From Gavia stellata (Eukaryota > Chordata > Aves > Gaviiformes > Gaviidae), in contig NC_082620.1 of assembly GCF_030936135.1 (NCBI RefSeq), forward strand, positions 3,224,001 to 3,288,000: 64,000 bases of DNA, given 5' to 3'. Each line of letters starts with the position of its first letter. Within the stretch, counting starts at the first letter, position 1. A program made the translations under genes and the position numbers. The notes under the pieces are model-generated. The model saw only the letters and a program-made list of their open reading frames with translations, was not told the DNA's origin and did not search any database. Below are positions 1 to 12,146 of this stretch, one piece after another.

Positions 1-2450
1 GTATAATTGGAGAGTTTTAGATGAGTGAGATTTTTTAGGCTACACATTCTGTTTAGGACGACAGTATTGCAGAGAGGTTATGTAAACAATGGTGGCAGGT
101 CTTACAATTTAGCCTTGTATTCCCAGTAATGGAAAATTTGGTGAGTTTTGACATTAGTTTCTACAATGGCACGCTCCTCCCACATTATCTACACAAACTG
201 CATCTGTAGTTCACTTTGAGCTTTATGAATCATGTTGACATATTATTGTCCTGGTTTGTCTGAATTGGAATATACATTTTAAAAACTTCTTTATAACATA
301 TATCAATGCTGTATGATAAAAGATTAATTGCATTGTGACTAGAGCTGGAAATGAAATTAATACTAATCTCCTGAAGTGAGGGCAAAATACTGAGACTGAT
401 GCTGAAACTCAGTCAGAGACGTGACCTTTTTTAAGGTGTAGGACGAAAGCTATTACTATCTTATGTGGATTTCAGTAAGAGTTCTTAATCTAAAATGTCT
501 TTTAAAATATTGGTCATTCTCAAACTTTCATCTCTGATTTCACTTTCAGAACCTGTAGAATACTCTCATTAAACTGTATTTGAGAGTTAGCTCTTGCCTA
601 AAGAAGAACCCGACATCAAATTCTTAATGCACAGGAATGTTAATCCGAGTTCCACCCAGATGGGCTGTAGTGTTCCAAACCTGAAAACATTTCTTTTGTC
701 ATGTACAAAAGCATATCATTTCTGAGAATGTGCTGGAGGAGTGGGGAAGGTATGAGATAGCACACCTGAAGTAAACTCAGTAAGTCCTTCTGCTTGCTGT
801 CAGGTTTCAAATCCACTGCAGCTGGGCCAGTCATCAAGAAGACACTTGTATTGTGCAAGTAATAACTGATTTCTGACACATATCTTGCAATTCACTCTGA
901 GTTCAGAACATGAATAGACCTGATCTGGCCACCCCAGAGGAGATTAGTTCTGTTATAAGGAAAAGAACTGATTTAAAATTATGTCATTTCAGAGCTGAGA
1001 GGAACTGGTTTTCTATAGAATATGATTAATCACCACGTACTTGTTTTTAACAGGCAGCATGATCTAACATAATGAAATCATAAAGCCTTTAAAATCATGT
1101 TTATAAAAGAAATGGACACAATTCTGATGTACTTTACCCAGTGCAAATGCAGTATGCAAATGTTCTGCACAAACAGATGTGGAGCTGACCTGTAGTATAA
1201 TAATTTAAAAGGCTCAGTGTAAAATTTACATATATATTTTTAGATTCAAGCACTAAGACAATGTTGTCAAGAGAGCATCTCCACCATGCCCTGTGGGGAT
1301 ACCAGAATGACATATAGTCCATGTATCTAATGGATTTCTCTGTAGTAATTAAGCAATGCAAATAAGTAACTAGCCATTTTGAAAAGGCAATCTGACATAT
1401 CTCAAAGTGAAAAAGATAATGTAAGCTAAGAGGAAATTTTGCATTTTCTATGTTGTAGATATTTTAGTATAATGAGAATATTTACCCATAGTGCAAGTAT
1501 CAGGTTCTAGGTAATTAATGTCTCCTGCTGTGTGTGTGGTTGAAGAAAAAACACCATAGGAGCTGAACAGTTTCAGGCATATTTTTAATGATGGTTACTT
1601 TAATCTTATTTAAATTTAAGCACTTAATCTTACAGCGAACTATTAAAGCATGTCCTGACTTAACCAGTAACCAGAAGTACCTGAAAAGAATTGGGGACTG
1701 AATGTTTTTCCATGTCAAGCAAAATAATACATTAATTTGGAACTTTTGGTAAATGATGAGAGAATGGATTTTATTGAGTCGCTTTATATTCTCTAGAAAG
1801 GCTTTCTTTTGATAAAGATTATATACTGACAGCAACTTTCTTTAATGGCTTCCTGTTGGCAGCTCACTTCCTTGTTGATTGAATTTAAGGATGGGCAGAA
1901 GAACCCTTGTTTCAAGTCCCAGGCTTAGATGGCATTAAGCCTGTTATGTGTGCTGGTGCCAAGGCCAGCAGTTTGAAAAACATGCTGAATAAGTGTCTCT
2001 GGTTGGCAAGCACAGCTAGAATTTATCAGATATAGGATCTCTTGATGTCTGTGAAGCAGCATTCCGGCTGGCGATATTTTAGCTTATAATTTAGAACATA
2101 CCTGTCTTGTCACTGAGTATGTTATAAAGAGAATAAATAACATTAACAAGAAGTGGAACTTGCAGAGTAACAGGCTTGTCATCTCATATCAGGGTACAGT
2201 GATGTCATGTGAAAATATAGTCCCAGTGAGGCCGTGCTGTGTTGGCACACCAAAACCCAGCACTTTTTAAAATGCTTAAGAACTGGCATCAGGACAGTTA
2301 AATGAGGCTTCCTACAAAACATAAGGACTGCGTCAATGCTGTAAGAAACCTTGAGGTAAGTTTTAAAGATGAGGTTATATATTAATGTTGTTGTAGTGCC
2401 TTAGAAACCCACTCATGCACCAGAAATAATTTAGCATAAAGATGCTAAAT

Positions 2451-2720
2451 GTGACAGGACAAGAGCAAATGGCCTTAAGTTGCGCCAGGGGAGGTTCAGA
2501 CTGGATATTAGGGAAAATTTTTTTACTGAGAGAGTGGTGACACACTGGAATAAACTGCCCAGGGAGGTGGTGGAGTCACCGTCACTGGACATATTCAAGG
2601 AACGTGTGGCCGTGGCACTGCAGGACATGGTTTAGTGGGCATGGTGGGGTTTTTTGGTTGATGGTTGGACTTGATGATCTTACAGGTCTTTCCCAACCTT
2701 AGTGATTCTGTGATTCTGTG
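2451..2720 (+). mobile_element. CR1 LINE 3' end (about 270 bp)
   Basis: The segment matches the 3' end of avian CR1: the end of the reverse-transcriptase frame (CACTGGAATAAACTGCCCAG), then GGTTGGACTTGATGATCTTA. It terminates in two tandem copies of ATTCTGTG, the CR1 3' octamer. It is 5'-truncated as usual, has no visible target-site duplication, and is in sense orientation in DHRS3 intron 1. Confidence 0.92.
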
Positions 2721-3182
2721 CTGTATAAGGACAACAGAAAAAGAGCATGCCTACCTCAGGGTTTACAGTGTAGCTATAAACCAAAAGGCAACAGCTGAAT
2801 ATGAACACAGGCATCTGTGCTGATGGGGGTTGTAAAGCAAGGGATTTCAGCACCACTCATTTAGCCATTTTTAAGGTTTTGGAAAGGCATCACAGCAATG
2901 GAGGTTTTAAGGTGGGATTTGAAGAGCAACAATAAAGAGTTTTGGGGAATGTTTACGGAGGTGCAGACAGTGTGGTGGAAAACACAAAGGTTGTTTGAAA
3001 AATTAATCCTGGGAGGTAAAGGCTGCAATAGGAGCTCTGATGCTAAATGAAAGGTGGTCAGTAACATGGGGATAGCAGCCTTGAAAATGAATATAGAAGC
3101 TGAGATCTGGAAAGCTTGAAGAGGAGGCAGTGAAATTCAAAATGAGGGTTGACCAGGTCAAAGCAGTAGACTAGGTATATGA

Positions 3183-3250
3183 TCTTGAGCAGGGGGGTTG
3201 AACCAGGTGACCTCCAGAGAATCCTGTCCAGCCTCAACCATTCTGTGATC
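3183..3250 (+). mobile_element. CR1 LINE 3' tail fragment
   Basis: A short divergent CR1 tail: CTTGAGCAGGGGGGTTG, then GGTGACCTCCAGAGAATCC, then CTCAACCATTCTGTGATC. Its wording differs from the neighbouring copy at 2451-2720, so it comes from a different CR1 subfamily. Confidence 0.85.
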
Positions 3251-4149
3251 TTAGTCTTATTTGTATGAAAAAAAGGAAAAAGGCTGCTTTTCTGAATTTC
3301 ATGGCTGACAAGATGGTTTCGGTTTATGATGTTTCACCTTACTTACCTGAAGTGATTCATCCTTATTTTATTTGTGTGGTTTCATCACCTACAGTGACTT
3401 GTAAATGTGCTGCTGTGTATTTCTGTTGCATTTATGTCATGAGTCTGGCACAGGCTAGGAAAAAGTTGTCTCAGATTTGTAGAACGATTTCCATCTGAAG
3501 CACTGACATACACAGGTAGTTTTTACTGCATTATCAAATGAATTAAACGTGCTGTTGGGATAATGTCTAATTAGTCTGGCACAGCAATTTGCTTTAAGAG
3601 TGACCATAAGCCCTGCATACATTTCTAAGCATTCTAACTAAAATGTTTAGAAGGAATCAAAGATTTTTTTTTTATTACCCTGCTGTGGAAACCTGTCTTG
3701 ATAGGGTGATACTATGCAATGAATAGTAAAAATATGAAGGAGTAACTTAGAAGTAGCCATTGAATTCTACAGGAACGATGGGCAGAAGAAAAAAAAGACA
3801 ACAGTTCTCGTTATTTCCTTCCCATAAAATTGGACAAGTGTGTAGAAATTCTGTATCTTTCCTTCTGGACAGTTTGGAAATGTCAGCTAATGATTATTGA
3901 ATTTGAGCGTTTGTTTTAAAATCCATCAATTGTCGGTTAGTTTTTAATGTTAATTTTTCACTTTGATTTCTGGACTGAATTGAAGATACAAATCTAATAC
4001 CATAGCTGCTTTAAGGTATTGTGTAGGAAAGGGACACTGAAAAGGAAAAATCTTAAAGACTGAGAACAGCAGCCTCAGAGCTGACCACCGAGAGAGAACA
4101 AACTCTGGAATTTTTAAACCTGTGTGCTTATCAGGAATATAAAGCAGAA

Positions 4150-4420
4150 ATTATTAGAGAGGTCTTTTTAGCTGGGCCCGGACTCTGTCTTCAAAGCATC
4201 ATGTCAACATGCTGAAGAGTCGAACAAGTCAGACCCAGGCACTGCCAGATCCATTGGCTGATAACGCTGACGCCAGTAGGAAAGGGTCAAATACATGTTG
4301 TTTGACCTTTATCCCAGTGGGGATTAAATTGATTCTAATTAATAGACTTGGGAATAGATGGGTACCTTGGCAGAGTTTGTAATTAATGTAAATTGTTCAT
4401 CCTATTAGCTTAGCCATAAA
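4150..4420. promoter_or_regulatory. Candidate intronic enhancer with inverted nuclear-receptor half-sites
   Basis: The patch in DHRS3 intron 1 combines an 8-base inverted pair, GGGTCAAA at 4284-4291 and TTTGACCT at 4301-4308, separated by 9 bases. Several homeodomain-like TAATTA cores follow (CTAATTAATAG, then GTAATTAATG). There is no repeat similarity and no coding potential. The regulatory role is inferred from motif clustering only. Confidence 0.25.
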
Positions 4421-6227
4421 CTATGTGTAACTACAAAAGGATTTTGTGGACAGTCACCCTTATGTTGCCACCTTGTTAATTGCAATTTATTGAATACAGT
4501 GCTACAGAGCTTCCTTGTTTTGATTAACATAGGGATTTCTGTTGTCTAACACTGCCTGAGCAAATGTGTCAGTGCTTCACTTAAGGCAATAAAATAGTGT
4601 TTGAAAGCACAAATGCAGCTCTGCTGAAATCAGTTATGCTTTACGTATGTGACTATGAGAGAAATCTGGCTGTCAGTATGTAATCAGTGGCAGTTGTACC
4701 TCTGAGTACACTTAAAAAACTTAAAAATAAACATATTTTGAGGGGGTATAAAAATGATGCCTGGAAAGATTCTGGGCTGTGATTATCCTGTAGTATGATA
4801 GATTTCTAGCCACAGGTTAGAAAGAGTATATAAAGGTGGAATGGCAGTTGGTATGACCTGGCTAATATATTTCATCCCTTATCTACATGAAATGACCATT
4901 TAAAATAGGTGCAAACGGAGTTCAAGCTTGACTTCTCATTCAGTCAGTGTTCCTTCTCTTGGTCAGCACAGATATCAGCTTGCACCAGTTGTATCGGTAG
5001 GTAGCGTTTGTCTTTTAGATATGTCCTCATTCCCAGTAAGTCCTGGACTGAAACTGCTAGCTAAGTTTCTATGAGTGCTGACTTCTACCGGAAGGTGAAA
5101 ACTTCAGACACTGAACACAATGTTACTTCAGTGTTTCTTAGAAGCTTCACTGTGCAGCAAATGTCTCCTGTATAGCTAGGCCTATGTTAAGGAATCAGGA
5201 GTTACCACTCAAAAAAAGCATGATATTTTAAGTAATGGTTTTTCCATTCTGTTTGCCCTTTGAATCACTGGGTACACCCAAGTTACATTTTCAAGATTTT
5301 CTTCGTATCTGAGGAGTGGACAAACTTGAACCACTTTAAAAGAAAGCAGAAATGTTAGATAATCTTTTCACTCTGGGTGCTGGACCTTAAGAAAAACCTC
5401 AAATATACTAGACTTAAATTAATGGGAGTGGAAGATCTTGTTGAAAAGACACTGCACAGTTCACCTTTCCATGCCCTTAAAAAGAACGGATCAACAATAA
5501 CAGTGGACAATCAGATATTTTCTACATGAAGATTAAACTAGTGTTTGTCTTAGATCTGTCATTTTAATCTCCTTGCTAGTAGTAAACAGAGACACCTCAT
5601 CTGTCTGATCAGGACATCTGCTGGGTGAGACCTGGCTGTGGTAGTTTGGAGAGGGAATGGGAAATCCTAACATCCACTTTCAGCAGCTTGGTTTTACGTT
5701 GACTACAAAGTCAAATTTTCTGTGTCCTACCTCCTAAAAAATAAGCCTTACAGTGAAGACCAAGCTCAGTCACTGCCTTAAAAAGAAGAGGTCACGCTTC
5801 CAAGTAGAATATGAAAGACATCCAGCTGGTACAAATACTTCTTTCCCGAAGTGGTAATAGAACGGGGCTGGCTCTGACCACAGTGAGCTGTCAGAAATGA
5901 TGTAAGAACATTTCCAAGACTCTTGGGAAAAACACAGGAGTCCTGTCTCGCTGAAGTGAGTTGTTTGATTTTGGGTTTTGAGATATGCTGATTGTGCAAT
6001 GTTGTAGAGTGTTCTTTGTGTTGCTTGTTATTTGATTTTAATCCGGGCCCCTTAGAGACTATTGTCTATGTTGTGTTCATATTTGAACATGCGCTTTATG
6101 GAAGCAAGAGGTTTGCCTCTTCAAAAGCAAAACGTTCAGGCTTCAAAGGGGTTTTTCAGGGTTTCATTTCCCTTGATGATGATGTGCAACTGTTGCAGAT
6201 TGCTCTATGACACCTTTTATGCTGTAA

Positions 6228-6291
6228 GGATGTGTGCGTATGTATGCACACGTGTGTGTACGTGTGTGGGTAAGGGCGTGCGTGTGTAGTG
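6228..6291. repeat. Imperfect TG/CA-rich simple repeat
   Basis: The tract is alternating purine-pyrimidine (TGTGTGCGTATGTATG, then ACGTGTGTGTACGTGTGTG) with interspersed CG and TA steps. Such tracts can adopt Z-DNA. The small open frames over it are products of the repeat. Confidence 0.7.
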
Positions 6292-9200
6292 ATCTGGCAC
6301 CTTGCATCTCCTTTACAGCCCAGAGTTCATCAGTGGGTCAGCCAGCTCCTAATGACATCATTACACTTGTTTACTGCTCACTCAGAGGAAGTGCTATGCT
6401 GATGGGTTTGACCACTGTCATTATCTTATTTTAGTCCAGCATTTTTGCAAAATCAGAAATTTAGAAAAGCATCTTACTTCCATAAAGTGGTTTTAGTTCC
6501 TCTTCCTGAGTGAATTAGAAGGGAAAATAAGACAGAAAATACCTAACCATTGAAATTATATTACAAGAACAATATTTCATGTTGTTGTTGAAATTGTTAG
6601 TGCAGCTAAATAATCAGAATGCTGGTTATAGATTGAAAAAAGATCCCTCTCAAAGGGAGTCAGTATAATTGGGATGAACCATTCTGCAATACGTGAAGTC
6701 AGAATGGCTTCTTTAGCCACCAAAATCAGTAAAAACAGTTAAAATAGTTTTGGTTTGCTTTCAAGTCACAGATTTAGGCCAAGTCGCCTTATTTGTCTCA
6801 GGATCTAAGCTTGTAAGTGCAATTTCAACGATGACAATACATTACAGGTTTCCCACTGATGCACATGGAGACCGCCGTCAGTCAGCACTCCTGCCAATCA
6901 TGTCAGTGAGTTCAATTATTTTAGTCTTCTTGTGTACCTATAAATATTTTTCAGTGGAAGTAAAGATTGTTCTACAGAGAATGCGATTCAACCAAAAACA
7001 GCCGTGATTTTTAGGGCTAGATTTCACACACTTCAGAGAAGTAGCTTACAGATCCCCAATGCTCTGCAGTCTACTGGTAGGTAGAAAACCCTTATGGCAT
7101 AGAGCTGTGCTTCTTAACAACTTTGAACACATTAAGGGATTATTGTGCCTCAATATTGTATTACTGCTCCCTCAGCTAAATCTTAGTTACTGGGCAGGTT
7201 ACTTTATATAGTTTATTTTACTGGAAAGTAAAACTTACCTCATGTTCTATGATAGCTTAATTGATTTTATGTTCATGTTGAAGTGAATTAACTTCATTTT
7301 GCATTGCAGTGGCCTGAAAAGCATGCATGTGATAGGCAGTCACATCCAAAGGATGGTAACTTCCAGGGAGCTGTAACTTATTAATATGCTAGAGCTCGAT
7401 TTGTGACTGCCGGACCAGCCCTGCTAGTTTAAATAAATAAGTATCATTGTAGCAGAATCTCATTAGAATTGCTTTGATCATTTCTGGATAAAAGTAATTA
7501 TCATAAGTTTCATTTCTACATTTAGATACCATTTTATTTAACTAGAGCTCTGCTGGTTTTCACATTTTTTTATAAGCAGGGTAGCTACTTCGTCTTAACA
7601 GTGCATTGAAAAAATTGATACAATCAGCGAAAGACCCTTTTTAGCCACGCTGTACCCCTTTGGGGGATGCATGCTCTGGGAGCTTACAATCCTCCAATTC
7701 CCGTGCTCCTTCTTTGACTTAATAGTCTGAGAGAGTTAAATATGTCCTGAAAACTGTCATTTGTACAACAGATGAATAGATTTTAGAAATTCTGCCCTGT
7801 CGCATAGCAACAGCCACCATTAAAACCCAACATTTTGAAATGTACGTGAAAAGAGAGGAAACCAGTTAAGCATTTAAATATTGAAGCTTTCTTCTAAGCA
7901 GTTTGCTTTATTTCTTTGACTAAAATACTTAGAAGAAAAACTCCTTTTGACAGCTTTCTGATGGTTTTAAGCTGGTAGCAATTCTTTTTTTTTCTGGAGG
8001 CAAAGAAGGGAGACGTGTAGGGGAGCCTGTCTGGAGCTGTTGCTAGCTTTCAGTTTATATACGCATTTCATGTAGGCTATTTTAACTCCCAATACTTCTC
8101 CAGTAGCCTCATGGGAGAAATTATTTTTTCAGTCAAGAGCTGCATCATATTATGCACGTGGATGATCTGGAGCATATTTTAGGCCCTTCTGGAGGGCAGT
8201 TTATCATGACAGGTTTCCATGTCTGTTTTTGTTGCAAGCCTTCTTCCACTTTAACAAAGTTAAACACTTCCCCTAGTCTTCCTTTTCTGTGATGTTCCTA
8301 CAAGAGCTGGGTTGGCTGTCTGCCTATGTCCTCCTCTGCATTTCAAGATTAGGCACTCTGTTAAAGAAATAATCTCATAAATATAAAGGCAAACTCTAAA
8401 AAATAATCCAGTTCTACTGGCACCCAGTTTGTAGCTCTTGAATTCTGCTTTTCCATGTATTTGTTAGGTCTGATTTTTCCAATTTGTTAGTTAAGAAGTA
8501 GCAGACTTTTCAGTTAACTGTTGGTTGAACCAGGCAATTTTAGCAGTTAGTTTCCCCCAGTCAGGTGATGGAAATAATACTGTGTTGGATCCACGTTTTT
8601 AATTTCACATGTCCCTTACTTCTAACATTACCCTGTAATCTAAACTTTTGATTGTTTTTAGCTTTACAAAAACAAACACTCTTGCTGTTCAGTGTCAACA
8701 TAACATTCTGTCATAGTAAATGTTTAACTATATTACGTGAACATTTAACCTGCCAGATGTTAAGAACTCTTTAACCTGAGAGGTATATGCAATAAGTAAA
8801 AATAATAATGCAGCATTTTGGAAGGAAGACATGCAAACAGCAAACCTTCAACTATGCTGACAGGCCCTGTTGGACCTTGGCATTGTTGTCAAGCAGATCC
8901 AGCAATTTCTTTTTTTTTTCCGTTGAAATGTTATTTACTGACTTTCTATCCCTTCATCCTGTCTGCTCTGCTTGCAGTACAAAAGGGCTTTCTGCACCTG
9001 CGTATTTACCCTCCCCACAATTTCCTGAGATCTCTGTGGACATTTTTGTATGAATCTGGATTATAGGGATGGCATGCCAAGCAAATGGAGGTGGCAGCAC
9101 ACTGGTTGTTTTTACAGGATGGAGTATTATATTTCTGTTGGTAGATATCTTCAAAGCCTTACCTCAAATACATAACTTTAAAAAACTTACTCCTCTCCCC

Positions 9201-12129
9201 ACCCCCCAGATATGCCACTTCTTTCTGCTTTGCAGCCGGAGAATTTTATTGCTGGATGTTTCTTTGTGTGCTTTGGTTCCCTGGAGCAGAGGCCGGTTCT
9301 AACACATGGTGTGGCAGACATTCAGCATTAAAAATCTGTCGGTTTTCCCCCCACAAATGCTTCCCCAACCTTTGCAGGGTGACAGCCTGTGGCCACTTGG
9401 TGCTTTTGTTGGAACGTGCACTCCATTTGACCCTGTCCCAGCGTTAATAGGATTGTAAAGGCTGACTCCTGCATGACCTCTTCTTGCAAACAACCCTAAC
9501 CCTTCCCCTTCCTCAACTGTTCTGTACAACAGAGCTGAAAAGTGTTGCTCCCAAGGCAGTCTGGAGTCGCAGTTCATGTGGCAGACGAAAGCAATTGGAA
9601 AAACCACTGGAAAAAAGTCAGCATGGGGCCACCTGTCCTTAAATAGTCCTGACTGTGAGAACAGTAGGCGTTTGTTCACTTTAGAGGGAGCTGGTCTTAA
9701 ATGCCTGTATGCAGACAGAAAATTAGAAATTTTCTTTCCAAGGAAGGCCTCTATTGAACTGGAGACCGATGTTTACATACTTCTCTATGACTTTTTAGGT
9801 GGTGGGTTTTTTCCTTCAGAGGAAAAAAAAAAAAGGGGGTGACTGGGGTACAATTGGAATTGACTGTGGTTTGGGTGAATAATGTTAATCCCATTGAGTG
9901 CTAAGTGAACATATGAAGTAATAAAAGTTCTGACTCTAGACTAAAGGAATTGGAATTCCCTCTTTCAGGCTCCTTCTGAAGTCTCTTTAGACTGACCTTT
10001 TAATCTTATTACTGTATACTACTCTTGGCCTTAACTCAAACCAGTTTATAGTAAAGTCTGTGTTTTATGTTTATCATGGTGGCAGGATTAAATTTAAATT
10101 CTTATAGTCTAATGTCTTTACAACTTCTAAATACTAATCTAGAAAAGCTTGTGTGTAAAATAGGTAAATGGGTTTACTCTCTTGATTCCCCCATGCTTAC
10201 ATGTAATCCTTTTTATACCCATCCCTTGCAGCTTTGATATTCACTTTCCACTGTGGGAATTGAGAAAATTTTGCCACTGGCCTGCTTTGTTTGCTTACTT
10301 CTATACAAGTGTCACTAAGGGGCTGGGTTAAGTATTTTGACCTACTTCAGGCATCAAAAGGTTCTTTTTTCCTTTCTAAAGCAAAGATTGGCTTTTCACA
10401 CTGAACGGCCACACCTTTCACTCTTCCAGTAATCTGTCTTGAGCATGCCTCTCCCATGAAGAACTCCTGAAAGAACTTGTCTGTCTTTGCCCTGGGGGCA
10501 AGAGAGGGGAAGGGGTGGAGGAGAAAACCCTTATGCCACTGACAAGCAAAATACATGAACGCTTTTGAGGCCCTAGGATTTAGCCTCCTGTTCTCAAGAT
10601 AGGCAAAACTCTGCCAGGATTATGGGATACACTGGAATGCTTTTCTTCGGAGGACCAACTGCGAGTTAGTACTACCAGGCTTTGTAAATATATAGGGATG
10701 AGGCTGACATACTTCAGTGGATTATCTACACTTCCTAAAAGTATGCAGGAACTTTCAGTATTGGGTGCAGAAAGGCGCTCTCTGTTTGAACAAAGGTAGC
10801 GGTCTGTGCGATTACAGATACCAACTCAAACAGAGCAACTTCTGTTTCACTGGTCTAGGAAGGAGGTTGAAAAGGGGAATGAAATGTGTTGACCTACCAA
10901 CTACTTCCTATCTCTGGTGATCTGTGGCAGGGAGTTGTGGTTGATTTGTGGAGGCAGCAATAATGAGATCAGGCAGGAAGGGCACTTCAGTGTCTGTCTG
11001 CAACACTTAATCTTTTGGTGTCTTCAAATTGATACAGAGAATTGCATCATGAATCGTAAAATGCAGAAGCTTTTGGAATGGAAGTTATATCTGCTAATCA
11101 CAGTGCATGTTGTTGTGTTGGAAAAGACTAAGAATAAACAATTCTGTACTAAAATACAACCCAGACAATCCAAGGGGAGTGTCAAGAAATGGCACATGTT
11201 CAGTCTCAGAAATGCTTTTGTTGTGGGACACCTTTCCAACACTGGTCTAGTTCACTGGAGGGATAAAGTCTAGCACAGCAGGTTTGCTGAAGATACAGTG
11301 CCAAATTAATTGACGATGTAAAAGGGCAACATTCCTTTGCTGCTGTTCTTGAATTGTGCTAGCAATAAAACCGGACCAAACAAATTAAATAGCCTTGTAA
11401 ATGGTGTAAAATTAGCTCTAACCTCATCCTCTGCACCAATAATATGCTTAGGACTCTGAAAGCATAGATCATGTGTGTATGTTGTGGCTGATAGCAGCTT
11501 CAATCTAGACCAGTTTATATAAGTTAGTGGCTTTATCTGATTTTATGGAGGTCAAAAGCATAACTCTTACTCGTGTTATGGGGAAAATCAGGATTTAAAC
11601 CTGCAGTCAGGTTTGGGGCTTTTGGCAAGTAGCCAGCGCAGGCCTCTATTAGAAAGCCTTGCCTTAGTACAACAGCAGCTAAAACCTTCCTTTTGACTCC
11701 CCTCCGACCTCAGGGCATGTCTCATTAGCAGATTAAGTCCAGAGTTAAACGAGTCCTCTGGGAGTGGAGGATGCAGTGTCTACTGAGCCTGCTGCTCTAG
11801 CTGAAATGATTTTCCTCAGCCAGATAAGGAGTTCTGTGACTTGCCAGAGGGGAGAAGATCTAGAGATAAGTTTCTTTTGCAAAATTTGCTTATGAATAAA
11901 TCCTGGGAAAATCTGCCCTAAACAGTGATGTCACAGCCCTTACTGTAAAGTTAATTAAGAGGAGGGCGTGTTAAGTTCCTCTGTCATCATAAATCTCTTC
12001 TTTCCTATGCCCAATGGTAGGAAGACTCCTGCCCTGCTGCTGCCCCGGCTCTCATCGCCTCTCGCTAGCAACCTGGAGCGCAAGCGATTGCTTTAACATT
12101 CCACCTGCCTCCCTGACTGCCAACCACTG

Positions 12130-12146
12130 GGGTCACCCAGAGGTAA
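12130..12146 (+). promoter_or_regulatory. DR5-like retinoic acid response element in DHRS3 intron 1
   Basis: The site reads GGGTCA, CCCAG, AGGTAA: two direct half-sites spaced by five bases. One half-site is a perfect RGKTCA and the other has one mismatch. DHRS3 is known to be induced by retinoic acid, so a RAR/RXR element inside its intron is plausible. The surrounding 12.0-12.25 kb is richer in GC than the rest of the intron. Binding is not shown. Confidence 0.35.
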
